Shown here piece after piece: positions 18,804 through 28,345 of a stretch of DNA of 64,000 nt; position 1 is the stretch's first letter, and each line of letters starts with the position of its first letter. The notes under the pieces are model-generated. The model saw nothing but the letters and a program-made list of their open reading frames with translations, ran no database searches and was not told the DNA's origin. The stretch spans positions 4,855,001 through 4,919,000 of the forward strand of contig NZ_CP103965.1 in assembly GCF_024970185.1 (NCBI RefSeq). Direction: 5' to 3'. The DNA is from Pseudomonas sp. N3-W. Its GTDB lineage: Bacteria > Pseudomonadota > Gammaproteobacteria > Pseudomonadales > Pseudomonadaceae. Position numbers and translations under genes: made by a program.

Positions 18804-18822
18804 GAAAATAATTCTCAATTGC
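18804..18822 (-). promoter_or_regulatory. Fur-box candidate before the PirR-like gene
   Basis: On the minus strand GCAATTGAGAATTATTTTC matches 13 of 19 positions of the consensus GATAATGATAATCATTATC, including the central TGA-AAT-ATT core. That is a usual score for Pseudomonas Fur sites. It abuts the regulator's start codon. Confidence 0.6.
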
Positions 18823-19008
18823 TGATTATTCAAGATTGATTCGCCAGGGGCAACCCAAGGTTTGCCTCGTAGACGAAAGCAACGGACCTGCCGACGAATA
18901 ACGACATCAATTTACGAAGATTGCCCGCAAGCAAATCGATACACTGCGCAGGTGCCGCGGGCCGGATGCTCGCGGGGGTCATTAAACAGCTGGATGCAGG
19001 AGAGTTGC

Positions 19009-21762
19009 GTGCTCAAGAAACTGGGAATTAAAGGCCGCGTGCTGTTGCTGACCTTGCTTCCGACCAGCCTGATGGCATTGGTGCTGGGCGGCTACTTCAC
19101 CTGGATGCAGCAAACCGACCTGCAAAACCAGCTTATGCAGCGTGGCGAAATGATCGCCGAACAACTTGCACCGCTCGTCGCCCCGGCCATGGGCCACAAG
19201 GACAGCGAGTTGATGGAGCGCATCGCCACCCAGGCGCTGGAACAATCTGATGTGCGCGCGGTGACGTTCCTGGCACCCGATCGAACCCCGCTGGCGCATG
19301 CCGGCCCGACCATGCTCAATCAGGCGCCGGTCGGCAACGGCACACAGATGCTGCGCCGCAGCGGCAATGACGCCACCCGTTACCTGCTGCCGGTATTCGG
19401 CAAGCACCGCAATCTGGCAGGTGAACTGATCCCCGACGAAACCGACCGCCTGTTGGGCTGGGTCGAACTCGAGCTGTCCCACAACGGCATGCTGTTGCGC
19501 GGTTACCGCAGCCTGTTCGCCAGCCTGTTGTTGATTGGCGCCGGCCTGGCCGGTGCCGCGTTACTGGCCTTGCGCATGGGCCGCACCATCAACGGCCCGT
19601 TGGGCCAGATCAAGCAGGCGGTCGCGCAACTCAAGGACGGTCACCTCGAAACCCGTCTGCCACCGCTGGGCAGCCAGGAACTCGACGAACTGGCGTCCGG
19701 TATCAACCGCATGGCCGGCACCCTGCAAAACGCTCAGGAAGAATTGCAACACAGTATTGATCAGGCCACCGAAGACGTGCGCCAGAACCTGGAAACCATC
19801 GAGATCCAGAACATCGAGCTGGACCTGGCGCGCAAGGAAGCCCTGGAAGCGAGCCGTATCAAGTCCGAATTCCTGGCCAACATGAGCCACGAAATCCGCA
19901 CGCCGCTCAACGGTATTCTCGGCTTCACGCATCTGTTGCAAAAAAGCGAACTGACCCCGCGCCAGCTCGACTATCTGGGCACCATTGAGAAATCCGCCGA
20001 CAGCCTGCTGGGGATCATCAACGAGATCCTCGACTTCTCGAAAATCGAGGCCGGCAAGCTGGTGCTCGACAACATCCCCTTCAACCTGCGCGACCTGTTG
20101 CAAGACACCCTGACCATCCTCGCCCCGGCCGCTCACGCCAAACAGCTTGAGCTGGTGAGCCTGGTGTATCGCGATACGCCACTGTCGCTGGTAGGCGATC
20201 CATTGCGGCTCAAGCAGATCCTCACCAACCTGGTCAGCAACGCGATCAAGTTCACCCGTGAAGGCACCATCGTCGCCCGGGCCATGCTGGAAGAGGAACA
20301 CGAAGACAGCGTGCAACTGCGCATCAGCATTCAGGACACCGGTATCGGTCTGTCGAACCAGGACGTGCGCGCCCTGTTCCAGGCGTTCAGTCAGGCTGAC
20401 AATTCGCTGTCGCGACAACCCGGCGGCACCGGGTTGGGGTTGGTGATCTCCAAGCGTCTGATCGAGCAGATGGGTGGCGAGATCGGTGTCGACAGCACAC
20501 CGGGCGAAGGCTCGGAATTCTGGATCAGCCTGAGCCTGCCCAAAACCCGTGACGACGCCGAAGACCTGCCCGGCCCGCCATTGCTCGGGCGCCGTGTGGC
20601 GGTGCTGGAAAATCACGAACTGGCTCGTCAGGCCTTGCAACATCAACTCGAAGACTGCGGCCTGGAAGTCACGCCGTTCAATACCCTGGAAAGTCTGACC
20701 AATGGTGTCACCGGCGCCCATCAGACCGATCAGGCAATCGATCTCGCGGTACTCGGCATCACCAGCAACGACATGCCGCCGGAGCGCCTCAACCAGCACA
20801 TCTGGGACCTCGAACACTTGGGTTGTAAAGTGCTGGTGTTGTGCCCGACCACCGAACAGACGCTGTTCCATCTGTCGGTGCCCAACCCCCACAGTCAGTT
20901 GCAATCCAAACCGGCCTGCACCCGCAAACTGCGCCGGGCCTTGTCGGATCTGGTCAACCCGCGTCAGTTGCGTATCGAGCCCGGCGAACCGATTTCCAGC
21001 CGTGCGCCGAAAGTGCTGTGCGTGGACGACAACCCGGCCAACCTGTTGCTGGTGCAAACCTTGCTCGAAGACATGGGTGCCAAGGTGCTTGCCGTGGAAA
21101 GTGGTTATGCCGCCGTCAAGGCAGTGCAGAACGAAACATTCGACCTGGTGCTGATGGATGTGCAGATGCCGGGCATGGACGGACGTCAGAGCACCGAAGC
21201 GATTCGTCAGTGGGAAAGTGAGCGCCATTGCACACCGCTGCCCATCGTCGCCCTCACCGCTCACGCGATGGCCAATGAAAAACGCGCCTTGTTGCAAAGC
21301 GGCATGGATGATTATCTGACCAAACCCATCAGTGAGCGGCAACTGGCTCAGGTGGTGCTGAAGTGGACGGGGCTGGCGTTGCGCAATCAAGGCCCGGATC
21401 GGGTCAACGACAACTACGGCGTGGGCAGTGACTTGCTGGTGCTCGACCACGAAGAGGGCTTGCGCCTGGCCGCGGGCAAGGCCGATCTGGCCGCCGACAT
21501 GCTGGCGATGCTGCTCGCATCCCTCGAAGCGGATCGCGAGGCGATCAGTGTCGCCCGTGAAAGCAATGACCAGAATGCCTTGATCGAACGGGTCCACCGC
21601 CTGCACGGCGCCACCCGATATTGCGGCGTACCGCAACTGCGCGCCGCCTGCCAGCGTACCGAAACACTGCTAAAGCAACAGGACCCGAAATCCGTGGCGT
21701 CACTTGATGAACTGGAGCACGCGATCAATCGTCTGGCCGCGCAGGCGCGTATCAGTGCCTGA
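19009..21762 (+). CDS. gacS: Hybrid sensor kinase GacS (GacS/GacA global regulator)
   Basis: Tripartite kinase that phosphorylates GacA, switching on Rsm small RNAs and hence secondary metabolism and biofilm genes. The 917-residue product starts at a GTG (VLKKLGIKGRVLLLTLLPTS) behind AGGAG, the known GacS start and length. Order: TM1 (about 10-30), periplasmic loop, TM2 (about 165-187), HAMP, HisKA with H294 in NMSHEIRTPLNG, HATPase with GTGLGLVIS, a receiver with D717 in LVLMDVQMPGMDG, and Hpt with H863 in VHRLHGATRYCG. All three phosphorelay residues are at the published GacS positions. It is divergent from the PirR-like gene and followed by ldhA, as in P. aeruginosa. Confidence 0.98.
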   Translation: MLKKLGIKGRVLLLTLLPTSLMALVLGGYFTWMQQTDLQNQLMQRGEMIAEQLAPLVAPAMGHKDSELMERIATQALEQSDVRAVTFLAPDRTPLAHAGPTMLNQAPVGNGTQMLRRSGNDATRYLLPVFGKHRNLAGELIPDETDRLLGWVELELSHNGMLLRGYRSLFASLLLIGAGLAGAALLALRMGRTINGPLGQIKQAVAQLKDGHLETRLPPLGSQELDELASGINRMAGTLQNAQEELQHSIDQATEDVRQNLETIEIQNIELDLARKEALEASRIKSEFLANMSHEIRTPLNGILGFTHLLQKSELTPRQLDYLGTIEKSADSLLGIINEILDFSKIEAGKLVLDNIPFNLRDLLQDTLTILAPAAHAKQLELVSLVYRDTPLSLVGDPLRLKQILTNLVSNAIKFTREGTIVARAMLEEEHEDSVQLRISIQDTGIGLSNQDVRALFQAFSQADNSLSRQPGGTGLGLVISKRLIEQMGGEIGVDSTPGEGSEFWISLSLPKTRDDAEDLPGPPLLGRRVAVLENHELARQALQHQLEDCGLEVTPFNTLESLTNGVTGAHQTDQAIDLAVLGITSNDMPPERLNQHIWDLEHLGCKVLVLCPTTEQTLFHLSVPNPHSQLQSKPACTRKLRRALSDLVNPRQLRIEPGEPISSRAPKVLCVDDNPANLLLVQTLLEDMGAKVLAVESGYAAVKAVQNETFDLVLMDVQMPGMDGRQSTEAIRQWESERHCTPLPIVALTAHAMANEKRALLQSGMDDYLTKPISERQLAQVVLKWTGLALRNQGPDRVNDNYGVGSDLLVLDHEEGLRLAAGKADLAADMLAMLLASLEADREAISVARESNDQNALIERVHRLHGATRYCGVPQLRAACQRTETLLKQQDPKSVASLDELEHAINRLAAQARISA

Positions 21763-21804
21763 TTCAGAGAGTGACCGGCGAGGGCATCAGACTAGAACGC
21801 AATA

Positions 21805-21899
21805 CCTGTGGGAGCGAGCTTGCTCGCGATAGCGGACTGCCAGTTCACTCATATATTGACTGATACGCCGCCATCGCGAGCAAGCTCGCTCCCACAAGG
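21805..21899. repeat. REPIN between gacS and ldhA
   Basis: CCTGTGGGAGCGAGCTTGCTCGCGATAG and its inverse ending GAGCTCGCTCCCACAAGG, about 40 bp apart. It is almost identical, flanks included, to the copy at 37725-37819. Confidence 0.85.
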
Positions 21900-21930
21900 A
21901 TTGCGGTGTGATATTTCCAGGAGGACACCC

Positions 21931-22920
21931 ATGCGCACGATTCTGTTCAGCAGCCAGACCTACGACCGCGACAGCTTCCTTGCCGCCAACCTGCCGGCCG
22001 GCATCGAGTTGCAGTTTCAAGCGGCACGCCTGAGCCTCGATACCGTGGCCCTGGCCGAACAGCACGAAGTGGTCTGCGCTTTTATCAACGACGACCTCAG
22101 CGCCCCGGTCCTCGAACAACTGGCAGTTGGTGGCACGCGCCTGATCGCCCTGCGTTCGGCTGGTTACAACCATGTTGATCTGGCGGCGGCCAAGCGCCTG
22201 GGGCTGGCCATCGTGCGGGTTCCGGCCTACTCGCCCCATGCAGTTGCCGAACATGCCGTGGCGCTGATTCTGGCGCTCAACCGGCGCCTGCATCGCGCCT
22301 ACAACCGCACCCGCGAAGGGGATTTCAGCCTGCACGGCCTGACCGGTTTCGATCTGGCGGGCAAGACCGTCGGCATCGTCGGCACCGGGCAGATCGGCGC
22401 CACCTTCGCGAAAATCATGAACGGTTTCGGTTGTGAGCTGTTGGCCCATGATCCGTTCCCCAATCCACAGGTCGAAGCGCTCGGCGCCCGCTACCTGAGC
22501 TTGCCGCAACTACTGGCCGAGTCGCAAATCATCAGCCTGCATTGCCCGCTCAACGAGCAGAGCAAGCACCTGATCAACGCCCGCTCACTGGCGCACATGC
22601 AACCGGGGGCGATGCTGATCAATACCGGGCGCGGCGGTCTGGTCGACACACCTGCGCTGATCGACGCCTTGAAGGACGGCCAACTGGGGTATCTGGGACT
22701 GGACGTTTATGAAGAAGAGGCGCAGCTGTTTTTCGAGGACCGCTCGGACCTGCCGCTGCAAGACGATGTGCTGGCGCGATTGCTGACATTTCCCAACGTC
22801 ATCATCACCGCCCACCAGGCGTTCCTGACCCGAGAAGCGCTGGACGCCATCGCCGCGACGACACTGCAAAACATCTCGGCCTGGGCCAGCGGGGCACCTC
22901 GCAATCAGGTCGTGGGCTGA
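21931..22920 (+). CDS. ldhA: D-lactate dehydrogenase (2-hydroxyacid dehydrogenase, NAD-dependent)
   Basis: Fermentative enzyme interconverting pyruvate and D-lactate. The 329-residue product has the D-isomer 2-hydroxyacid dehydrogenase layout. N- and C-terminal substrate domains flank a Rossmann domain (GKTVGIVGTGQIGATFAKIM at about 146-165). It has the substrate arginine in NTGRGGLVD, a glutamate in DVYEEEAQLF and the catalytic histidine in IITAHQAFLT. The ATG at 21931 has a perfect AGGAGG ribosome site. The REPIN lies just upstream. Position next to gacS matches PA0927 (ldhA). Confidence 0.94.
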   Translation: MRTILFSSQTYDRDSFLAANLPAGIELQFQAARLSLDTVALAEQHEVVCAFINDDLSAPVLEQLAVGGTRLIALRSAGYNHVDLAAAKRLGLAIVRVPAYSPHAVAEHAVALILALNRRLHRAYNRTREGDFSLHGLTGFDLAGKTVGIVGTGQIGATFAKIMNGFGCELLAHDPFPNPQVEALGARYLSLPQLLAESQIISLHCPLNEQSKHLINARSLAHMQPGAMLINTGRGGLVDTPALIDALKDGQLGYLGLDVYEEEAQLFFEDRSDLPLQDDVLARLLTFPNVIITAHQAFLTREALDAIAATTLQNISAWASGAPRNQVVG

Positions 22921-22925
22921 CCGTA

Positions 22926-23327
22926 TCAGACTTTGGAGAGCAGGATCATCAGGCCCAGCCAACCGAAACCGATCAGACGCTGTTGCAGGGAATGACCTGG
23001 CCGTAGCAGGAACCAGACAAAAAACGGCGGCAGCAGAAACACCATGATTTTCAGCCAGCTTTCTACTGGACGCGGCCATGTCGGTGTCACCGGTTCGACC
23101 CGGCGTCGGCGGCTGACAGGGACCGGCGCTTCAGGCACAGGTACGACCTTGGGCGCAGGCTCGAACATCCCGGTTGCCACCTCAGGCACTTTTTCATCCC
23201 TGGGCAGACGGCCAAAGGTGATCGGCGCCGCCTTGGCGGACGGCTTCAATGGCGCGCCGCAATGAATGCACACAGGTGCCTCGGAGCTGATGCTCTTCTT
23301 GCATTCATAACAGTCGATCAACGCCAT
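22926..23327 (-). CDS. Zinc-ribbon membrane protein
   Basis: A 133-residue hypothetical protein. It starts MALIDCYECKKSISSEAPVCIHCG, a zinc ribbon with two Cys-x2-Cys pairs (C6/C9 and C20/C23). A proline- and valine-rich linker follows (VPVPEAPVPVSRRRR), then a C-terminal membrane region (about 93-130, IMVFLLPPFFVWFLL and LIGFGWLGLMILL). Such zinc_ribbon_2 proteins are common and uncharacterised. The second ATG (23327) is preferred because GGA sits six bases before it. It converges on ldhA with only 5 bp between the stops. Confidence 0.75.
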   Translation of the reverse strand: MALIDCYECKKSISSEAPVCIHCGAPLKPSAKAAPITFGRLPRDEKVPEVATGMFEPAPKVVPVPEAPVPVSRRRRVEPVTPTWPRPVESWLKIMVFLLPPFFVWFLLRPGHSLQQRLIGFGWLGLMILLSKV

Positions 23328-23460
23328 TTCCATTCCTTAGAGAACCAAAAGCGGCAGTGTGCCATGACTGGCGTGTCGTTTGAACCTGATCGAAGGTCAC
23401 AACCATGCGCCATGCTGCGCTGATGCCCGTGCTAGCATACCGCGCATATTTGGAGGACCC

Positions 23461-23895
23461 ATGGTCGAACACGATTTCCGCTACAGCCTGATGAACCCGC
23501 AGCACACCCTGACCGAATGCCGCGCCCTGGTACCGGGGCGTTATCAAGTCACCGGTAACGGCGGCTCGATTCGCAATAACGATGTGCTGGTGGTCACTCT
23601 TAAAGGCAGCAAGGACTTGTCCATGCGCCTGACCGTTGAAACCGTCCGCCACCTGATCAACCCGCCAGGCCAATGGGTCGCGGTGGCCAGTGGTCCGGTG
23701 TTCGGCGAACTGGCAATCCACACCTGGAACGTCAATTGCGACAGCTGCGCCAAGGCGCTGAGCTTCGAATTCGCGGTGGATGCCAAGCTCGGCAACAAGG
23801 CTGAAAAACCCGCCGCCACGGCACGTATCGCCGAGCTGGGCTGGTCCACCGTTGGCGACAAGCACCTGTGCCCGAAATGCCAGGAGCCCGCGTGA
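23461..23895 (+). CDS. Conserved hypothetical protein with two Cys-x2-Cys pairs
   Basis: I do not recognise a family. The 144-residue product (MVEHDFRYSLMNPQHTLTECRALVPG) looks like a cytosolic beta-rich domain with two cysteine pairs, CDSC in NVNCDSCAKALSFEF and CPKC at the very C-terminus (LCPKCQEPA). These could form one split zinc site. The ATG has GGAGG upstream. The stop overlaps the next gene's ATG (TGATG), so it is translated together with the META-domain lipoprotein. Confidence 0.75.
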   Translation: MVEHDFRYSLMNPQHTLTECRALVPGRYQVTGNGGSIRNNDVLVVTLKGSKDLSMRLTVETVRHLINPPGQWVAVASGPVFGELAIHTWNVNCDSCAKALSFEFAVDAKLGNKAEKPAATARIAELGWSTVGDKHLCPKCQEPA

Positions 23896-24299
23896 TGAAA
23901 CGCCTTGCCCTGACCGCCATGGTCGGCGCCGGCCTGATGGGCTGCGCCGCCGAGCCGGTGCAATTGCAACAAAACCACAGCTACATTCTAGAGTGGATCG
24001 GCGAACGTCCGCTGATGGATTACAGCCACCTGACCATCACCCTTGGGGACGACGGTCGGGCCTATGGCAACGGCGGCTGCAACCACTGGTTCGCGCCGTA
24101 CACCCTGGATGGCGACAAGCTGAGCTTCGGCAAGATCGGCAGCACCCGCAAGATGTGCGGGGAAGCCTTGATGGAGCAGGAAAGACGTTTCCTGCAAGCG
24201 CTGGAACAGGTGCAGCGCTGGGACATCTCGCCGATCGACCAGATGCGCTTCTGGCCGGCCGAAGGCAAGCCGCTGCGTTGGTGGCTTGAAGAGGGTTGA
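23895..24299 (+). CDS. META-domain (HslJ-like) lipoprotein
   Basis: A 134-residue exported protein. The signal peptide MKRLALTAMVGAGLMGC has a lipobox cysteine at C17. A META domain (Pfam DUF306/HslJ type) follows, with the typical LTITLGDDGRAYGNGGCNHWFAPYTLDGDKLSFGKIGSTRKMC. Members are periplasmic or lipid-anchored and linked to heat or novobiocin resistance in E. coli HslJ; the biochemical role is unknown. Translation is coupled to the preceding gene by a one-base stop/start overlap. A REP-like hairpin follows. Confidence 0.88.
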   Translation: MKRLALTAMVGAGLMGCAAEPVQLQQNHSYILEWIGERPLMDYSHLTITLGDDGRAYGNGGCNHWFAPYTLDGDKLSFGKIGSTRKMCGEALMEQERRFLQALEQVQRWDISPIDQMRFWPAEGKPLRWWLEEG

Positions 24300-24327
24300 T
24301 TGCCCTCGACGCTGATAATTGACTCAC

Positions 24328-24357
24328 TGTGGCGAGGGAGCTGGCTCCCTCGCCACA
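24328..24357. repeat. Perfect palindrome of a second REP type
   Basis: TGTGGCGAGGGAGC and its complement around TG: 14-bp arms, perfect. It shares the GTGG...GAGC pattern but differs in sequence (GGCGAGGGAG) from the other repeats here. It lies between two convergent genes and may serve as a bidirectional terminator. Confidence 0.7.
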
Positions 24358-24382
24358 AAAGCTCGTCCGAAACGAGCTGAAA

Positions 24383-24850
24383 TCAATTTTTCGCCTGTAA
24401 CGCCTCAAGTTTGGCCATCACCCCCGCCGCTGTCTGCTCGCCCATCAGTTGTTCGCGCACCTTGCCTTTGTTATCGATGATGTAAGTCACCGGCAAGGCC
24501 TCGCTGCGTGGCAGATCAAACAGATCCGCCGGGTCCTGGGCCAGGACCGTGAACTTGATCCCCAGTTTTTCGGTGGCGCTTTTCAGGTCATCGCCCTGCA
24601 CATTGTCGAAATTGACCCCGAACACCCCGATTTTCTTGTCCTTGAGCTGTTCTGCCAGGCCGTTCAGCTCCGGGATTTCAGTACGGCACGGGCCACACCA
24701 CTCGGCCCAGTAATTGAGCACCAGCCATTGTTTGTCGAGGTGCTCGGCGGCCACTTTGTGGCCATTCTGGTCGATGCCATAGTCATTGCCGCAGCCCCCC
24801 AGCATCAGCGTCCCGATAATCGCCAATGCCGCTGCCAATCGCCTTGTCAT
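24383..24850 (-). CDS. TlpA-like thiol:disulfide interchange lipoprotein
   Basis: A 155-residue periplasmic thioredoxin-fold protein. The lipoprotein signal peptide has C20 in TLMLGGCG. The redox motif WCGPC is at residues 51-55 (LNYWAEWCGPCRTEIPELN), and the cis-proline is in ALPVTYIIDNKG. Such proteins keep periplasmic or cytochrome thiols reduced. The ATG at 24850 is chosen because it gives the signal peptide at the N-terminus; 17 extra open codons upstream look non-coding. It is transcribed divergently from the ArsC-like gene, as in other pseudomonads where this cluster includes wrbA. Confidence 0.9.
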   Translation of the reverse strand: MTRRLAAALAIIGTLMLGGCGNDYGIDQNGHKVAAEHLDKQWLVLNYWAEWCGPCRTEIPELNGLAEQLKDKKIGVFGVNFDNVQGDDLKSATEKLGIKFTVLAQDPADLFDLPRSEALPVTYIIDNKGKVREQLMGEQTAAGVMAKLEALQAKN

Positions 24851-24964
24851 GTCGTGATCCTTGTCAAAAGTTGAATGCGCCTGCGACCCATCGCCTCCCA
24901 CGGTTCTGGATTGCGCGCTGCACAGTTAGAATAGCCGCCACCTTACGCAAGATGCGACCCGCAC

Positions 24965-25911
<947 letters not shown>

Positions 25912-25912
25912 C

Positions 25913-26338
25913 GTGGCGAAGAAGCCAAAGATTTTGCCATCCATTGAATGGCTGGAGCCGCGCGTTCGGGCGATGCGAGCCATCAGCCTGCTGTGCTTTT
26001 TCGGCCTGGTGGGACTGCTGTGCGTCTACTACCTGGCGGTCGCCGACCTGCATGGCGCACGGCCGTGGGTGATTCTGCTGATCGAACTGGTGCCGCTGCT
26101 GTTGCTGGCGCCGGGGATGATGATCGGCAGCGCGCGCGGGCATTCGTGGATGTGCTTTGTGGTGAACCTGTATTTCATCAAGGGCGCCCTGGCGGCCTAT
26201 GACCCGAACCGGCAGTTGTTCGGCTTGCTGGAGATGGGCGCAAGTTTGGCGGTGTTCTGCTCGGCGCTGCTGTATGTGCGGTGGCGGTTTCAGTTGAATC
26301 GCAAGTTGGCTGGCGAGGGCGAGATCTCCGTTGCCTGA
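25913..26338 (+). CDS. DUF2069 family inner-membrane protein
   Basis: A 141-residue membrane protein starting at a GTG one base after the wrbA stop. It has four predicted helices: about 22-45 (AISLLCFFGLVGLLCVYYLAV), 52-72 (WVILLIELVPLLLLAPGMM), 78-98 (MCFVVNLYFIKGALAAY) and 104-125 (LLEMGASLAVFCSALLYVRW). Small DUF2069 proteins regularly accompany wrbA in gammaproteobacteria; function unknown. The charged tail RWRFQLNRKLAGEGEI should be cytoplasmic. Confidence 0.9.
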   Translation: MAKKPKILPSIEWLEPRVRAMRAISLLCFFGLVGLLCVYYLAVADLHGARPWVILLIELVPLLLLAPGMMIGSARGHSWMCFVVNLYFIKGALAAYDPNRQLFGLLEMGASLAVFCSALLYVRWRFQLNRKLAGEGEISVA

Positions 26339-26347
26339 TCGGGCCCC

Positions 26348-26423
26348 TTCGCGAGCAGGCTCGCTCCCGCACTGGATCTGTGGCGTTCACAAATCCCCCT
26401 GTGGGAGCGAGCCTGTTCGCGAA
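26348..26423. repeat. REPIN between DUF2069 and glycosylase genes
   Basis: TTCGCGAGCAGGCTCGCTCCCGC and GTGGGAGCGAGCCTGTTCGCGAA in inverted orientation, about 28 bp apart. It lies between two convergent genes. Confidence 0.8.
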
Positions 26424-26438
26424 TGAGACGATTCGGTG

Positions 26439-27113
26439 TCAATGATTCACTGTATAAGCCAGCATCATCGAAATCTGGCTCATCGCCCGCCCGCCACTCT
26501 GTTCATGCCACTGGTTGAACACCTCTTGCACCAACGCCAGATCCCTCTGGCTGGTCGGCACCTTGTCGACGATCTTCTGCGCATTCAACCCGGCCACCAC
26601 GTCATAGCTGGGCACAAACGTATCCTTGCCGACCATGCGCAAAAAGCGCGGAGCCGAGAGCCCGCCCAACTGATGACCGTGTTTTTTCAGGTAGGTCCAC
26701 AGGCCGACGATATCGGTCACCGGCCAATCGGCGATTAGCGCGCCGAAGCTGCCCTTCTCATGCGCCACGTCGAGGATGAACTGCGCATTGCGCGGCACGC
26801 TTTTGAGCTTGCCCAGATGGCGGATGATCCGCGCGTCCTGCATCAGGCGCTCAAGGTGCTCGGCGCTCATCAGCACGACTTTTTCCGGGTCGAACTTGAA
26901 GAACACTTCTTCGAACATCGGCCACTTGGCGTCCACCAGGCTGTGCTTGAGCCCGGCGCGGAACACCCGCAGCGCCATGGTCGAGAGGTAGCGATCGTCG
27001 CTGATCTTGCGCAATTGCGCCGGGGTTTTCGGAACCGGCAGATGGGCTTCCAGTTCAGCCGCCGAACCAAAGCGGTTCAGACAGTATTCGTGCAGCCATT
27101 TGTAATCGCGCAT
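26439..27113 (-). CDS. DNA-3-methyladenine glycosylase I family protein
   Basis: A 224-residue protein of the Tag/adenine glycosylase family, base-excision repair of alkylated adenine. Family blocks are RKISDDRYLSTMALRVFRAGLKHSLVDAKWPMFEEVFFKFDPEKV (about 35-79), then DARIIRHLGKLKSVPRNAQFIL and the later GLSAPRFLRMVGKDTFVPSYDVV. The classical Tag N-terminus with the zinc-binding Cys (MxRCxW) is absent; it begins MRDYKWLHEYCLNRFG instead. It is thus a Tag-like subfamily common in pseudomonads, and activity is inferred. REPINs lie on both sides. Confidence 0.8.
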   Translation of the reverse strand: MRDYKWLHEYCLNRFGSAAELEAHLPVPKTPAQLRKISDDRYLSTMALRVFRAGLKHSLVDAKWPMFEEVFFKFDPEKVVLMSAEHLERLMQDARIIRHLGKLKSVPRNAQFILDVAHEKGSFGALIADWPVTDIVGLWTYLKKHGHQLGGLSAPRFLRMVGKDTFVPSYDVVAGLNAQKIVDKVPTSQRDLALVQEVFNQWHEQSGGRAMSQISMMLAYTVNH

Positions 27114-27140
27114 GCCCTCTCCTGGGGATTGAAATGAAAA

Positions 27141-27230
27141 ACCTGTGGGAGCGAGCTGGCTCGCGAAGCGCAGTGTCAGCCGCCATCTCAGTTGAATGGC
27201 ACACCGCTTTCGCGAGCCAGCTCGCTCAGG
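27141..27230. repeat. REPIN between ttcA and glycosylase gene
   Basis: ACCTGTGGGAGCGAGCTGGCTCGCGAAGCG and the inverse CGCTTTCGCGAGCCAGCTCGCTCAGG, about 35 bp apart. It ends 5 bp from the ttcA stop. Confidence 0.8.
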
Positions 27231-27234
27231 CTGC

Positions 27235-28059
27235 TTAGAGGTTCACTACGTTGACGAAGCGCGATGCCGCCGATTCGTCGATTCGCAGGTTTGTGAAATC
27301 GAACAGGTTGCGGTCCGCCAGTTGCGACGGAATCACATTCTGCAGGCTGCGGAAAATGCTTTCGGTGCGCCCCGGGGTCTTGCGTTCCCAGTCTTGCAGC
27401 ATGTCCTTGACCACCTGGCGTTGCAGGTTTTCCTGGGAGCCGCAGAGGTTGCACGGGATGATCGGGAATTGTTTGAAGTCCGAGTAGGCCTGTATGTCTT
27501 TTTCGTTGCAATAGGCCAGCGGGCGGATCACCACGTTGCGCCCGTCGTCGGCCCGCAGTTTCGGCGGCATGGCCTTGAGCGAGCCGTTGAAGAACATGTT
27601 GAGGAAGAACGTCTCGACGATGTCATCGCGATGGTGACCGAGGGCCATCTTGGTCGCGCCGATTTCGTCGGCAAAGGTGTAGAGCGTGCCACGACGCAAG
27701 CGCGAGCACAGCGAGCAGGTGGTCTTGCCTTCCGGGATCAGTTCCTTGACCACCGAATAGGTGTCTTTCTCGACGATGTGGTACTCGATGCCCAGTTCCT
27801 TGAGATAGGCCGGCAGCACATGCTCCGGGAAACCTGGCTGTTTCTGGTCCATGTTCACGGCGACGATCTCGAACTTGATCGGCGCGACCTTCTGCAAATG
27901 CAGCAGCACATCGAGCATGGTGTAGCTGTCTTTGCCACCGGACAGGCAGACCATGACCTTGTCGCCGTCTTCAATCATGTTGAAATCGGCGACAGCCTCA
28001 CCGGCCTGACGGCGAAGGCGCTTTTGCAGTTTGTTCTGGTTGACCGTGAGAGTGCCCAT
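27235..28059 (-). CDS. ttcA: tRNA 2-thiocytidine(32) synthetase TtcA
   Basis: ATP- and iron-sulfur-dependent enzyme that thiolates C32 of certain tRNAs. The 274-residue product has the PP-loop [10 protein letters not shown] at residues 40-49. The cluster cysteines C115/C118 (TCSLCSR) and C203/C206 (PCNLCGSQ) are present, as are [19 protein letters not shown] and the C-terminal DLFDFTNL-type block ([10 protein letters not shown]). Length is normal. Single gene, minus strand; the 286-bp gap before it also carries the promoter of the divergent Yip1 gene. Confidence 0.97.
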   Translation of the reverse strand: MGTLTVNQNKLQKRLRRQAGEAVADFNMIEDGDKVMVCLSGGKDSYTMLDVLLHLQKVAPIKFEIVAVNMDQKQPGFPEHVLPAYLKELGIEYHIVEKDTYSVVKELIPEGKTTCSLCSRLRRGTLYTFADEIGATKMALGHHRDDIVETFFLNMFFNGSLKAMPPKLRADDGRNVVIRPLAYCNEKDIQAYSDFKQFPIIPCNLCGSQENLQRQVVKDMLQDWERKTPGRTESIFRSLQNVIPSQLADRNLFDFTNLRIDESAASRFVNVVNL

Positions 28060-28345
28060 GACGCGAAATCCGTGAGGTGTGACGAAAGGCCGACATTTTA
28101 CGCAAAATCACTGCCGGGGCGAAGAGTCCCACAATTCACTGTGGGATCGGGGATACAGACCCGGCGGCGATTAACAGAGTTGTTTACAGCGCGATTTGCT
28201 CTAACCCCCCTACTTCCGCCAAGGGAACTCCTTTCTATACTGCGACATAAGGTCGCACACATATTCAGACCTTTACTTACTTGGCCGCGCTGGCCCGTAG
28301 GCGCTCCACTGGGGGGCGATGGTAAAAACAAGAGGAGTGACTGGC

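Noticed and set aside
19561..21636. 691-codon minus-strand open frame
   Set aside because: Antisense of gacS; no ribosome site and no recognisable domain.
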